Assembly: GCA_025766275.1 (NCBI GenBank)
Contig: JAFKAC010000009.1
Location: 1,798,001-1,862,000 of the forward strand
From: Lactarius indigo
Lineage: Eukaryota > Basidiomycota > Agaricomycetes > Russulales > Russulaceae
DNA: 64,000 nt
Reading direction: 5' to 3'
The translations under genes were made by a program, and so were the position numbers. The notes below the pieces were generated by a model. The model was not told the DNA's origin and did no database searches. It saw only the letters and a program-made list of their open reading frames with translations. The stretch's first letter is position 1, and each line of letters begins with the position of its first letter. Positions 1 through 12,700 of this stretch are shown here, one piece after another.

Positions 1-1193
1 TAACTGAATATCTATGACACCGCCATACATAACTGGTCCTGCCAGTGGGACACCGGAAGCGATCCTTCGTATGCAAATCAGCATGGTCACTCGGCTCATC
101 GACCTCACAGTTATGGACATGTGAATGCTCCTTGCAATCTGGCGACATCTTGGGCAGAATACTTGATGTGTTAACCGAACAAGCACTCATGTGAACACCA
201 TTGCTCGGTCCTTCGGCTGTCAGTGGATAATGGATAGCCTGAACGAGTCATGGCAGTATTTCTCTAGTACTAGCTGTCTGACCTCTTGGGGGCTCTTGGA
301 GCTACCAACGTGTACTATACCCGGGATCTCACGTACCCTACCCGGGATCTGCTCACATAGTGCCTGGCGATATACAGCATTTCGTATGTCTACAATTCGA
401 AGGCGACGTCTGATCATGAGCTGCTTATCTTGCGGGGTGGGTCTGTTCAGGGCTGGTGAGACATCCGTGATCGCCTCAGTATGTGACTGCCAGATGGGAA
501 AAGTTGGGTGAAAGTTATCGCGTCGACGCGAAAATGCTGAAACAACTGAGAGGTATAGCTAGCTCAAGAATGGATCTAGTGTTGATGTGGTCCTGGAATT
601 AGAGTCCCATGGCCAACAATGGTTCCAAAAGATGTTGACATTCCCATACTAGATGTCAGTGGCGAGATATTGGACCCGGACCAGTCGCATGCCCCCTCAT
701 TATGGAGAGAATGTAACGCCGACCCACACGAGAGACATCACGGCGCTGTTGATTATCATATTCAAATGGCAGAGATATAGTATTATAGTGTACGTTAGAA
801 CAGGAAGCGTGCAGTAGCTGACAATGGAGTGGCTATCGTTTTAGCTTCTGGCAACCAAGAGTCAGCAGGATCCACGGGTTGTCATACGATGGCCGCCGGT
901 GCTCCACTAAAGGCACTGGATGCACCATGTGGTCCCCCTGGTGTTGGGTTCTGTCAAACCCCTTTGTAGTCCTAAATGGAGGATGCGATTACGCCTCGAT
1001 TACAATTAATCGCCAAATGGTCAAGTGTGTGTGCGCCAATCTTGGCAAAGGCATATATTACGTGTGGTGGTATCTTGTGTCATACCCTGGCAACTCACTA
1101 GAGAACTACAAGTATATACAGTAATTATGTGGAAAAGTACAGGTAATGCTGTGCGTGCTACAGGTGCACTTACAGATGAGTCGACAATCTGGA
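1..1193. other. No recognisable gene
   Basis: Only short overlapping open frames occur on both strands, none with a recognisable domain, coding bias or splice pattern. The stretch lies downstream of the minus-strand HMG-box gene and may contain its 3' untranslated region. Confidence 0.5.
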
Positions 1194-2644
1194 TTAGAGG
1201 TTTACGAACGGTTCTACAAAGTCGAACGAGGGCCCGCTCTGCATGTTTCGGATAATGCCGTCGATCTGTTCTGTCGTCCATGCAAAGTTCTCAAGGAGGT
1301 TTTCGGGACCGGTCTTATGGTCTGTTGGATGCTGTTGATATTGCCCTGCTATATCGGTACTAACTAAGGCATCAGCGAAGGGTATTGCTGCTGCTGAAGC
1401 TTCTCCAGGATTGGGGGCAAAATGGAATCCTGAAAATCCCGGGTTGTTGGTCGCATAATGACGCGCAACGAACATGAACGGCGACAACATTTGCGTCGAC
1501 GCTACTGGAGACGGGTCGGGAGTGTCGAAATGAAACGTCGTCGTGGGGGTTTCGAACGATGCTGCCATGTCCCGTAACGAATTAGGCGTGTCGGGGCCCT
1601 GGTGGGACTGGGACCGTGAGTTGGGTGGACCATCACGCTAGGAAAGGGTTAAGCGACATACCGGAAATGACCCGACCGTGACCTGCGACCCCGTCCCGCG
1701 GCGAGTGGTGTTGGGGCTCCGCACCAAGGAGCCCCCAGCTTTGCTCCCAATCGGCGGAAGAAAAAGACTGGTCCCTGAAAAGGGTATGCGGCGCTGCTTC
1801 ACCTCCGCCATCTGCGGCACTCCAGGATCCGTCAGAGACAGTGGTTTGCGTTCGCGGTTGTAACAACGCCTCTTCTTGAGGGTGCTCTCGTTGCTGTGGC
1901 TCCTGTGTTGGTTCAGGCGAACGGTCGCTTCTTGAGCTGATTATTTGAGTAGCCGACCTGGGACTTTGACGCGCTACCTCCCATGCAGGCAGGACGCCCA
2001 TGCTACTCCCTAATCTTCTTGTTTTGGGCCCGCTTTGTCCTGATGCTTGTTCCCGTCGTGCTCATCGCTGTTGATGACGGCGAGTAGCGGTACTGAGGAT
2101 AGAGCTTCTTGTGCATTTCCCTCTCCTTCTTGGCTTCCTCGACCCATGGTCGACGCTCCTGGTCGCTCATGGCCCTCCAGACGCGCCCCACGATGCGCGA
2201 GATATTGCGGTGATCCGGTTCGACGCTTGCCGGTATCTTCTTTTGCGCAACAAAGTCACATCGGAAGAGAATGAACGCGTTGCGCGGCCGTGGAATATGT
2301 CCTTCGGGTTGCTTGCGGGCGTGCGATTTCTTCGCCGGTGGCTGAGACTCAGGCTGAACGTCGCTAGAACATGCGGGATTAGGTCTCGATCTAGGGCGTA
2401 ACTCCCGGCCAGATGGCGGGGGGTCTACGACGATGTGCTGGCGCGGCATTGGTGTGGTAGTGGTAGAAGTGTGCGCGGAATGAGTCTCAGGTTCACCAGA
2501 CATAGATGGGTGCGGACTCTCCGCTTGGGTGTTTCGTGAAGGTGGTTCTTGGTTATCCCCGAGTTTAAACGGTGGTGGTGGCTGTAGCAGGGGAAAAACG
2601 ACTGGAGTTCGCAAATCGTACTGGAACGACGAACGGAACCTCAT
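1194..2644 (-). CDS. HMG-box transcription factor, multi-exon
   Basis: The first exon (ATG at 2644, 213 codons to a stop at 2003) has a disordered Pro/Ser-rich N-terminus and then a complete HMG box starting at IPRPRNAFILFR, with the second and third helices around NISRIVGRVWRAMSDQE and KLYPQYRYSP. This is the sequence-specific MATA/STE11-like HMG class of fungi, nuclear DNA-binding regulators often linked to mating or development. A later exon is supported at about 1634-1194: after a TTAAC...CTAG-type acceptor near 1636 the frame reads in with DGPPNSRSQSHQG and continues to a 124-codon block ending at 1194. The middle part (about 1640-2003) is open in one frame, but its exon borders are not resolved. 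The target genes and any mating-type link cannot be told from this window, since no homeodomain or pheromone receptor gene is nearby. Confidence 0.7.
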
Positions 2645-3179
2645 CGGATGCGGAATACCCTGTCGCCTGCGACATGAAGGAGAAGTGAAGAAGAAAGTGA
2701 AGAAGACAAGGAGCGCCTCGCGATGTCACCCATAGGCTACAGAGACGTCCATTGAGCGACACAAGCGGCATATGTATGAATTAAGGGACCGAAGCTACCC
2801 CAGGCATAGCTGAGCCCGAGTTTCCGGGATCGCTTAACGTGCCCAGAAGCGGCGCAGAGATGGTTTAGTCTCGGTTGTGTGACTCATCACATCGAGATCG
2901 TCCTGCCAGCCTATTGAACTGCAGGCTAGCGCGGGCTCATTGACTCATGTCGTGCCTGGCGCGGCCTCCCTTTCAAATTCTTGGACTGAAGTCGCTCCCC
3001 TGTCGCTCAGCGGAGGTAATAATTCGTATTTCCAATTTCTGGGCCTTATTTTCCAGTGTGACGTCGTGTGCAACCGCTTGTATCCTCCCTGGACAAAGAC
3101 AAGTCTTATATTTCATCATTAAATACTATCACCCACTGCTCGGTAAATCTGAACTGAACTAACGGCAAACCAGTTGGGT

Positions 3180-4740
3180 TCATTGTGTTTCCTTCTCCAA
3201 ACGCTCGGCACCCTTCTCGGAGTCTGAACTGGGTGCGGAACCGCCAGGCGTCGCAACATTGCCAAGGTGGTACTCCCTGTGCTTCGCCTGCGCGGTTTGG
3301 CCATCAAGGTGCTCCTTCCCTATAACAGTGAGGACTACGACACGATTCTCAGCACGAGAAAACTGGAGAATGAGTGTGCACGATGTACCTCTACTTGAGT
3401 CCTTGAGTACAAATTCGTAGAGCGAGTAAGCCAGGAAGGTCGCAAGAATGTTGGTCAGAGCCGCGATTGCAGCATATGATCCCCCATTAGCTTTTGTCCC
3501 CCAGATGGCAATTGCAGCCAAACGGCCACCCACGTCGCGGGCGGTATTTGCAGCCACTGTATTTGAGATATCAGCCATCTGGATACTCAACGAAGCCTGG
3601 CTTTACGTACGCCCATTGGGGGAAAAGCTCCAAATTGCCGCGCCGCTAAGTAGTCACGGTAGAGTCAGTCGTTCGGGCTGCCGTTTATTCATGGATTAAT
3701 GACGCACTATGTCAGGACCAATGATCCATGGAACAGCGCCGGGAGGCGCAAAGAAGTTGGTCGGGTCCAGGCACGCAGAAATAACAACGCCGATGAAGAA
3801 GTCCTATTTGGGGCTCGTGTTGAGGGCGGCTTCAAATTTCAACACCCTAGGATGGGACCATACCGATACCAATTCATTCAAGAAAACCAACCCGACAGGG
3901 TCCGCGGGATTGGAGTACAGTGCGAAGATGCCAGCGGGACCTTGGCTCGAAAAGTTCACAGCCTGGTATTTGCCCGCGGCAATGAGCGCAGCCTCGGCTT
4001 CCTGCGGAATGATCAGCAAACCCTTCCGGAACATCCCGCTGACCTAAGAACGATCCCTGCTGACCTGGATTAGTGTCCTCCATTGCCAATACACAAATAA
4101 ATTGGCGGCGAAGCCGCCGAAAATCTGAGCGACGATATATCCTTCGTAATCATGCATTAGTCGGCAATCTTTATTATTTCGAAGATCCCTTCGCTAACCT
4201 TGCTCCTTTGGCTAAGGGAAAACCGTTGAAGAGAACGTGAACCAGGGTCACGGCTGGGCTGAAGTGGCCACCTGACGTTGCTGAGAACACCACGAGTGCG
4301 ACAACGATACCCAGCGCATAAGCGAAGCCAACAGTAAGGAGGGCTGTGGGTATGCTAAGCATATCTTGCTGTCACACTTTGTTCAGATCAATTGGACGTA
4401 CAACCGGCCCCGTCAAGACCTAAAATGTTGCCCACGACGAACGCAGCTGTGGCGCCTACACCTGATAAAGAATTGTCGATACCAGAACGCTCCCACTATG
4501 GAAGACCGCGAACCTGCGTAACAGTAGCAAAAAACACCTAACTGCACATCATCAAGACCAATGGGGTATCAACAAGATTAAGGCGGACTTACCATCTCGG
4601 CAACACACTCGACAAGCCATTGGGCCCGTCGGTGACGTGTTCTCTCCCATGAGCGAAAGATGGCAGGACGAGGCTCGACATCTGCTAGATGAACCCTGGA
4701 GTCGTGACGAGATTGAGTCGTGACGATACCTAGTCATTGT
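3180..4740 (-). pseudogene. Decayed aquaglyceroporin (MIP family channel)
   Basis: Reading the minus strand from about 4740 down, pieces of a six-helix major intrinsic protein appear in the right order. They are AAFVVGNILG near 4440, the first pore loop SGGHFSPAVT (serine in place of the usual asparagine), YIVAQIFGGFAANLFVYWQW near 4100, a central block ending SNPADPVGLVFLNE, LDPTNFFAPP near 3760, and the second pore loop region NTARDVGGRLAA near 3540. The C-terminus is helical and acidic, ending SEKGAERLEKETQ. Family members move water and glycerol across the plasma membrane. An in-frame TAG at 3804-3806 falls between well-conserved segments in the same frame, and the block around 3600-3700 is hard to splice cleanly. 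I therefore call it a pseudogene. A very unusual intron could rescue it, but none is evident. Confidence 0.72.
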
Positions 4741-7700
4741 GAAGTGACGTATATCGCTGGTACAGGACAGGGGACTCTGGCAGGGAGCCGTCAGAAGGTC
4801 AGGGAGTGGATTCCCAACGTTAGGCGCTAAGGGAATCTCATGGACCAGGTTTTATACGCGCTGGTAACCCTAATGGAATGAAGGAACGAACATGCAGGCA
4901 AAGCGCACACCCGATGCCAGGTGAACGCCGTGACGCCGTGATATCCCAGACACCATCGATTGACGTCTTGGCGCTTCGATTAGATATCAAATACACGCGC
5001 AGCACTCAACTGACCCTATGATCCATGTTGCTGGTGATACGCACGTTCTTGTACCTTCCTCCTGTCAGGTGTAGTTTTCTCAGATTACTAAATGAGGTGC
5101 GCCCGTTCCCAGTGCTCTGACCAGTCGGGAAGGGTTTATTCACAGGTTTTCTCCACAAATAGAGCCCTTTTCCTGGACCAGAGTAAGCCACGGAGTACGG
5201 CATTATGTTTTGCCACCACGTCGCAAGTGGGATCGGATGATAAAGCACCAAACATGGTCTAGGAATCCGTCATGTTCAACTCGTAGCTTCCCTTAGCTCG
5301 TAGGTGGTGGATCTGGACATCCAGGCCCAGATCAAATGAAGTGTCCCCAACTTGCCGTCTCTCTCTTTCCTCACGGGGAGGACGGGATCATCTGGGGCCA
5401 GCCAGCTCGTGGCTATTCTTGTGACGTTTCCACGGGTTCAGACTCAGTTGAGCCACTGGTTTTAGAAGGTCAGCGCTCATATGGGCGTTGCGTTGCTGTG
5501 TCGATGTGTATTCCGCGGAGGCATCTGAATCTTCCTGAGATCATGCGTTCAGGGCAGAATAGTAGGTGACCGGGCTACCTACAGGAGAAGACAAATAATA
5601 CAACACGAGACTTGTTTATATAGCAGTTGACACCCAGGTGACCCAGAGAAACAAGCATACACCTGCCAGCGAAAATTCAGGGGGCGCCGAATCAGGTACA
5701 CAACCCCAAGGAATACAGACAGCGTCGATGCGCCTTATCTAAGCGAGAAGGTCTGATCCAGATTTCGAGACACATGGGTCTGCAACAAGGCAGTTGGGAC
5801 GGCTGTATGATAGCAGCGAGAGCGTCCTGCAACCCAATAAGCCTATACCAAGATAGGATCAGAAGCTCCCAGGAAGTGGGGAGGTCCAATTGTATAGGCA
5901 AACGTTAAAGGGCGGAGCTCAAGCCGCGACGCGGAAGCACCTTAGTAAAGTGTTGCATAGGGTTCTGTACCTCGAAAGAAATAGTAGACCCAATAACAGT
6001 ATCAGACCTGCGCGAAGATCGGAATGTCGGGTTTTGAAATGACGGTCGTATACAGCACGACGGATGCCAAGCCCCAGTATATTGTAAACAAGTGTCTAGA
6101 ATCTTCGAATTGATACTACAGTAACGTACTATACAAATAGTTGCCAAGAAAAAAGAACAATTGGCACCGAAAGAAAGTGACATTTTGCGGGAAATCTCTG
6201 AATCATCAATAAGCTATTAAGCATGCCAAGAAGCATGCAGTCGTTTCTCCGGGTCGTTCGTTCGTTCAGCCACAAACGACCAAGAGTAGCAACTACTAGT
6301 AGCGAAAGTTTCCTCGAATCGGGCCTACTGAAACCATTCGACTAGTAAGAAAAGAAGGACTTATGGGATGGAGCCGAACGCTTCATGCCAAGCTTCATAC
6401 GACATTTGACACTGAGGTTCGTAATCAGCGTATTAGGTCATACTGGGATCAGGCCTGTCAAGGCCCATGACATTAATGAACAGCGTCTGCCATGGGCTTT
6501 CTAATGGAAAGGCACTGGAACGAACAAATCGCGCAGCTACATTCAATGAGAGCTATATTTCGATGAAGGGGGGACAATGTCAAACGCAGCGGACGATAGC
6601 CTACGCGAGATCACTGCGAGATCATCCGCCACTAGAATTCAGTATCATGTCGATTCGGTATCCCACATACGTGCGACGCTCTGCGAGACGGGAAATTCTT
6701 CTGTACACAGAGGGAGAAGCATTGTATCGTATACTACATTGGATGGGCGACCAGAGTTCTGGAATCCACATCCCAGGCTCAAGCCTGGCCAAGAGCGCTT
6801 GTTATCCGACCCGGAAGTTTTGCCCTAGACGGGTGCTAGAGTACCATATAGAGGTCCAGCATCATGATATCCAACAGTCATCACCAATCATATGATTTTT
6901 GCAATTGACCGGAACAATGATAGGCGCTCCACTGGTTAGAAGTACCCGTACCTCTTGATCGACTTGAACACGGGGCGATCGGAAGCCTGGCGTTTATAAC
7001 TTACGGTATGGTCGTAAGTCACAACAAACTCGCCCCCGTGGTCTTCGTAGGATTCACGTGGACATTGACCGTGGTCACTGCTTGTACCATCCACTACGTC
7101 TGACGTGTGTCATCGCTTTCGACAAGGCCAGTAATACAGGACGAACAACCCATTGATCGACTCAATAGTGCAGGTGCCCAGCTTCGACGAGCACCGCTAC
7201 TCGAAACTGGCACGCTAGGAGACAGGGAAGCATCGGAGTGTAATGCCACCATCGGGAGATATGGGACGGAGACATGTGGGGCACCCCCCGGTGCTTCGTC
7301 GGCCCAGTGGAGTGGGACGTCTGATGGAGAAGGATGCAACGATTTTGTCGGCAGCAATTTCCGCCCATGAAACCTCCCTGTGGGAAGGTCGACCGGTAAA
7401 TGGGAGGAGTTCCTGGGACATGCGCGCTGTGTTTCAGAGTTAAGTCCATACCACTGTGGCGAACACGACCCTTCCTGGACATGTCGTTGGCACCATGAGG
7501 CGCTCACTCGCGAAAAGGGTGAACATAATAAAGGCCGGCTCCTGAGGCCTGAGGCCTGAGGAGCTGTTTCTGTTTCTGTGGCTGGCAGCCAGCAACTTAC
7601 AAAATGGCGTCGCCCGTCGCCCAGATAGGTCTCTGCTACATATTTGTTTGCGGCCCATCATGGCATACACAGCCGCGATACGCGGAGCTGGCGGCTCTCC

Positions 7701-9529
7701 GGGTCATGGATGCAAATGTACTCGGCTCTATGTATGGTAGAGATGAAGATATGGAGGAATAGGGTATTGAGGCCTTATATTGAGGGACGGACGGTGCAAC
7801 GAAAAATGACAGTTGGATGTTGTCGGGCTATAGCCTTGTACGCCGATTTACAGAAAATAAACAGGGGGTACTGTTGTGAGGAGTGCGCAGCACCTCGTGG
7901 ATCCGCAAGCAATGTCATAGATAAGGAGATAACGAAAATAGTTATATTGCCGTAATAATATAGGACCATCTCGCCACACAATGAACCTGAGAGCTTTATG
8001 TACGACTTGGTGGACTGTGATACCGTAGCGTAAGTAAAGAAAGATATACTGGTCAATGACGGAAAGGTCTTGCGCAACGCCTCGGAATAGTAAAGCATAA
8101 AGGTGAGAGGGAATTCGGTTGCGGTTAGCTTTCAAGCCTCGGACTGGTGGGGACGGTGACAGAACCGAATACTGGATGAACAACGTAACGTGCCCTTCTA
8201 AGCTGACAACCGGAAGAAACGGCCGGACCTGAAGGGATGCTGTATGTGTACCAGATAGAGTGCATCTTGGCAGAGGAAAAGGTTGCCACCTGGCGGCGAG
8301 AGGTCTGACAGGCGCTCTTTTTTTTTTTTTTTTTTTGGATCAAGTCTGACAGGCGCTCCAGATCAATTCCGCGGCTATCTTTGAAGTCAGCGGACTCAGT
8401 ATTGTACAATCATACACCGTCGAGAAAAAGTGGAGGAACCTCACCTGCCCTGAGCTATGTGAAAGACAGCTTCTGGGTTACAATGAGTCCGCGCAAGCCT
8501 TTCTTGCTGCAAAGTCTGACGAAGATATGAAGTGGACGTAGAAAGGCGCGCGGAGTATGTATTCGCGAAGAAATTGGGCGGTTATGTGGGTTAGACGGCT
8601 AGCGGCCTTGAGCCCGTAGTCTGGAACAGAAGCCCAGTAATAGAACCTCGACGATTACATTGCTGACGTAGCAGAACAGCGCGGATTTATGGTATCGAAA
8701 GACGAAACGGGTGTTGACTTTTTTTTTTTTTTTACCTCTGGCCTGCCCACAGTTGGGGTAGAGGGAGATGTCGTAGACGATTCCTTCGTCAATGTGGCGA
8801 AGGTTATCGCTGGTGGGAAGACCCTGAGGGAGGCGTGGTTGATCAACTAGATAATGCCAATAGACAATAGGGATATAGTAACACAGTGGACCATCCTGGT
8901 AACGGCAAGCACCGGTACAGTACATTTTCAGAAGTGCTCACTGGAGTAGGGGAGGGTGATATGACATCTCCAGTACCCACTGAATAACATATCTGACGGG
9001 TCAAGGAGCTCAATTATCTGGTAAGAATGCTCGACTAGACAGAGTCGACCTTTTCTGGATGCGTTGTTATTGGAACAGGAGTGGGAGAACAGGCTGCCAG
9101 AGAAAAATAGACAAGCCAATACCATTAACGGAGGTGGTAAAGTGAGCTATGGCTAGAGTAGTGACCATAGAGGAGAGATGGAGACAAGACAAACAAGACT
9201 CAGATGAACGGCCGGTCGGGATTGGCTGCAGTGGAAGTGGGACCCCGGATGAATGATGGCCACCTCTGGATCTGTAGGAGGGTGCACGGACCACTCTTGA
9301 TGAGCCTCAAGGCGGTGTGTATGCGGTTCTGGTGTACATTAGAGGGTCGTATGTGCATTACGAGTGAGACAAGGACGCATATACAAGGCGATGGTGGGAC
9401 TGAGCGTGTATTGGGGTCCCAAGAATTTTGTGTGGTGTGTGTCGTGAAGTGAGAATTGACTGGTTGTCGCCTGCCCTGCTTTGCTTTGCTTGCACACTAC
9501 ACCTTGACCTCCGCCGCCTGCGATTCGAG
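4741..9529. other. Gene-poor stretch, nothing recognised
   Basis: About 4.8 kb with only short ORFs (no more than about 140 codons) that overlap each other on both strands and carry no recognisable domain. Homopolymer T runs occur at 8318-8336 and about 8719-8733, and a short GGCCTGA iteration at about 7544-7560. It could be old, unrecognisable transposon debris. No tRNA, rRNA or CRISPR structure was seen. Confidence 0.5.
8303..8358 (-). repeat. Poly(A) insertion scar with 15 bp target duplication
   Basis: The 15-mer GTCTGACAGGCGCTC occurs twice, at 8303-8317 and 8344-8358. The copies enclose 19 T residues and the heptamer GGATCAA. On the minus strand this is a few bases plus a poly(A) tail between direct repeats, the footprint expected of an extremely 5'-truncated target-primed (LINE-driven) insertion. 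The duplication and the T run are seen directly; the mechanism is inferred. Confidence 0.6.
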
Positions 9530-9742
9530 CACACCCGCTCTCGCTTATCCGCGACACTTTCTTCTCCATCCTCTCACAGGCTCTTCTCTCTTCATACACC
9601 TGTGCCCACCTTTATACGAGCTCTTTCGCCACATTTTCCCTTCCCTCTCTCGCCTCGTCTCCCACTTATTCGACCAGTATCGCCTTTTGCCCTCACTCTA
9701 GGTCTCACTTTTCTGTTGCCTTTCTATACATCCGTCTATCAC
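9530..9742 (+). promoter_or_regulatory. Pyrimidine-rich 5' region of PBP1
   Basis: Just upstream of the PBP1 start, 200 bp of the plus strand is dominated by C and T (many CTCTC, TTCTTC and CCCTC runs). Pyrimidine-rich leaders of this kind are common upstream of fungal start codons. The frame happens to be open back to 9428, but its content is low-complexity leader sequence, so the CDS is started at the ATG at 9743. Confidence 0.5.
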
Positions 9743-12700
9743 ATGGCTGCGACGCAAGTCCGACAACCAAAGCCAACCAAGAAGAACTTTCCCGGCGATA
9801 ATCCTTCTGCTCGGTTTGTCCCCCTTACTCCTTCCGCCTCTTCCACTAACATTAACGCAATTATTTCTAGCCGCCAGCCCGCCTGGGGCGGTGCGCGGCC
9901 TTCTCCATCTTTTTCTCCCAGTCCGAATAACGCCCGTCTACCCAATGGACCTCCACCCTCCACCTCTACGCAGGCCGCATCCTTCCCCCCTCTCGGTCCT
10001 GCAACACCCACCCCTCGCCAGGATCACAAGGTTGTCCTTCAGAATCTCGCCAATCTCGCTGTGCGTATTATATTCCATCTTACTATTACCGCCGGTTCGT
10101 ACTCATGTTCTTTGCCCGAAAGGGGACGTCCGTTACTCTCCTTACAAAGACCGCAAAACGCTACGAGGGTGTCATCGCTTCCACCACTGAGAGCGAAGGG
10201 GACACAACTGGTGTCACTCTTCGTGATGTGAAGGAGCTTACAGCTCCCGGTGCTCCTGTTAAGAATCAGTTCTTCATCGCATCTACGAACATTGAATCTT
10301 GGTCACCTGTGCCCGCGAGTTCCAATGGTTCAGGACAAGGCCCCTCGAATACAAGCTCACGTGTAGACGGTAAAGAACGGGCGTTACTTCAGACTCTTGC
10401 TGGCCTTACCGTACGTGATACTATGAATCTCGCTCAACTGGAGTTTTGACCACGTGCCGAACCCCTTAGGGTACAACCATCACTCTCACCTCCAAGGCAG
10501 GAAAGCGTTATGAAGGTGTCATAACCTCGACTGCGGGGGAACGAAACACACTCGGACTTACTCTCCGTGACGTCAAGGAACTTTCTGCCCCGGGTGCTCC
10601 ACTCAAGGACCACTTCTTTATTCCTGCTACTGATATCGACACCTGGTCTTCTGGTCCGGCTGATGTTAAGGCTCCGAACGGTGATTGTATGCGTTATACA
10701 GTCTTTTCGTGTTCCTTTTTTTCTTTTAACTCTCGGTTTAATCTGCTCTCTAGCTTTCAAAACCGATACCGACATCAGTCAAAAAGCACCCCGCCGCGAT
10801 CGTGAGCGTGAGCTTCAGGCTTGGCAGGCTGATTTGCCCCTACCAGCGGTTGCCCCTCCTGGGACTACGCATGGACCGCTCAATGATGATATTACATTCG
10901 GTGCAGGTTCTGTAGGACACGCGGGATGGAATCAGTTCACTGCCAATGAAAAGTTGTTTGGCGTCAGGACAGGTTTTGACGAGGAATTGTACACGACTAA
11001 ATTGGATCGAACTGGCGCTGATTTTGCTGAGCGCGAAAAGAGAGCACAGGCGCTGGCAAACGAGATTATGAGGGTTCGTCTGTTCTTTTACCCATTTTCA
11101 GCGCGTGTTTATCGAGGCGACGCAGGGCGCGACGAGTAATCCACATATCTTAGAAGAGCGCGTCATGAATAACGTCGATAATAGTGGAGTTAATGAGGAA
11201 GACAAGTACGTCGCTTGCCTAACTTAATTTTCAGTAGCAGAAGTTGATCTTATTCCTCAGGTATGGGGCGGTCGCTCGCGGCCCCAACGCCTATGTTCCT
11301 CCTGGAGCGCGCAAGAATCCCCCTTCAGTTGTGCCTCCTGCCGCCGTGGCACCTATTGCAGTGCCGCCTGCATCTGCTAGTGCCAGTGTCAAGGGGCCTG
11401 ATGTCCCCAAGGTATCCATCAATGCTCCAGATGGTTCTACCGTCTCCGATACGACCACACCTGTACCGTCTCCTTCTCCGGCTCCATCTGCATCTGCGTC
11501 CCAAAAGGTATTTCATCTTATCCGGTCCAATTGCAGCGCTATTGAAGAGCATAATGTCATGATTACAGCCCCCAGCGGATGCACTTCCTGCGTTCCGCGA
11601 ATTTGTAACTCACGAGAAGCAGCGACTGACGCAGAAGCGCCAAGCACTGGTGAAGAGCGAGAGAGATAAGCGTATGGCCGAGTTACTCAAGTTCAGTCAG
11701 AGCTTCAAGGTAATCATCTTCTGCTTGTTCTGTTAGCCTTGATTTACTGAGTACTGCTCGCTGCCAGTTGAACAAGCCCATCCCGGACGACCTTGTAAAG
11801 ATTCTTGCCAAAGATGAGGAAAAGCAGCGTGCTATCATTGAAAAGTCTACCAAGGATGCCACTTCTTCACAAGCTCGCTCCATCGGAGCCACTGCTGCAC
11901 TTAGTGCGACGCCTACAACTAACCCGCCTGTTCCCGCGACCTCCAGCAGAGTTGCGACATCCACCTCTGGTAATGTGTCAGGCACAAGTTCATCTTCGAA
12001 ACTCGTTAGCAGCCCTTCCGTCGCCAGTACCAAGACACCTGTCACCGCTCCTACAAAAGGCGCGAGGATCAGCATGGTCATCCAACCCATTCCGCCGTTC
12101 AAGGGCAAGAAGTCGCAGACGGCATCGCAACCGTCCAACACTGCGGCACAGGTTACGACGACGAAGGCTTCCGGGTCAGGCACCAGCTCACAGTCTTCCA
12201 AGAGTACAGAGTCTGCGAAGCTAGATGGAGCTGTGAATAAATTAAACGTCAATGCTACATCGTTCAGGCCAAATCCGAAGGCTGTAGCGTTCACTCCTGT
12301 AGTTGTTCGCCTCCACATCGTTGATACACCTTAGCTGACGCTCATGATTGCCTTTCTCAGGCTTCGCCAAACACGGCTGTTGGCCCATCAGCGAATTCGT
12401 CACCTAAGACCAAGCCTGAAGGCGTACGTGAAAATTACGTCCCATATACTATCTGTGGTCTCACTAAACTGATCTGTAGTCCTCGACCTCTCCGCCCTCG
12501 CCAAATCCCTTCTTTGGCAAGGTTGCGCTCAAAAAGACCCCTGTCCACGTCAAAGATGATTTTAACCCGTTCAAGTTCACCAAGGTCGCCGAAGCGAGCG
12601 CCGTCAGTGCGTATCCACTTAACCTTTTTAAATCTTGCCGGTGACCGAATATGTTTTGGCCAGACGCCATTTGGCCGTATCAAGGTAAACGCTACATGCA

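Noticed and set aside
2003..2644. HMG gene as part of a mating-type locus
   Set aside because: No homeodomain, pheromone or receptor gene lies nearby; HMG-box factors are numerous in basidiomycetes.
8719..8733. Second poly-T run as a retro-insertion
   Set aside because: No flanking direct repeat was found, unlike the run at 8318.
9428..9742. Upstream in-frame extension of PBP1
   Set aside because: The extra 105 codons translate a pyrimidine-rich leader with no conserved features; the ATG at 9743 starts the family-like N-terminus.
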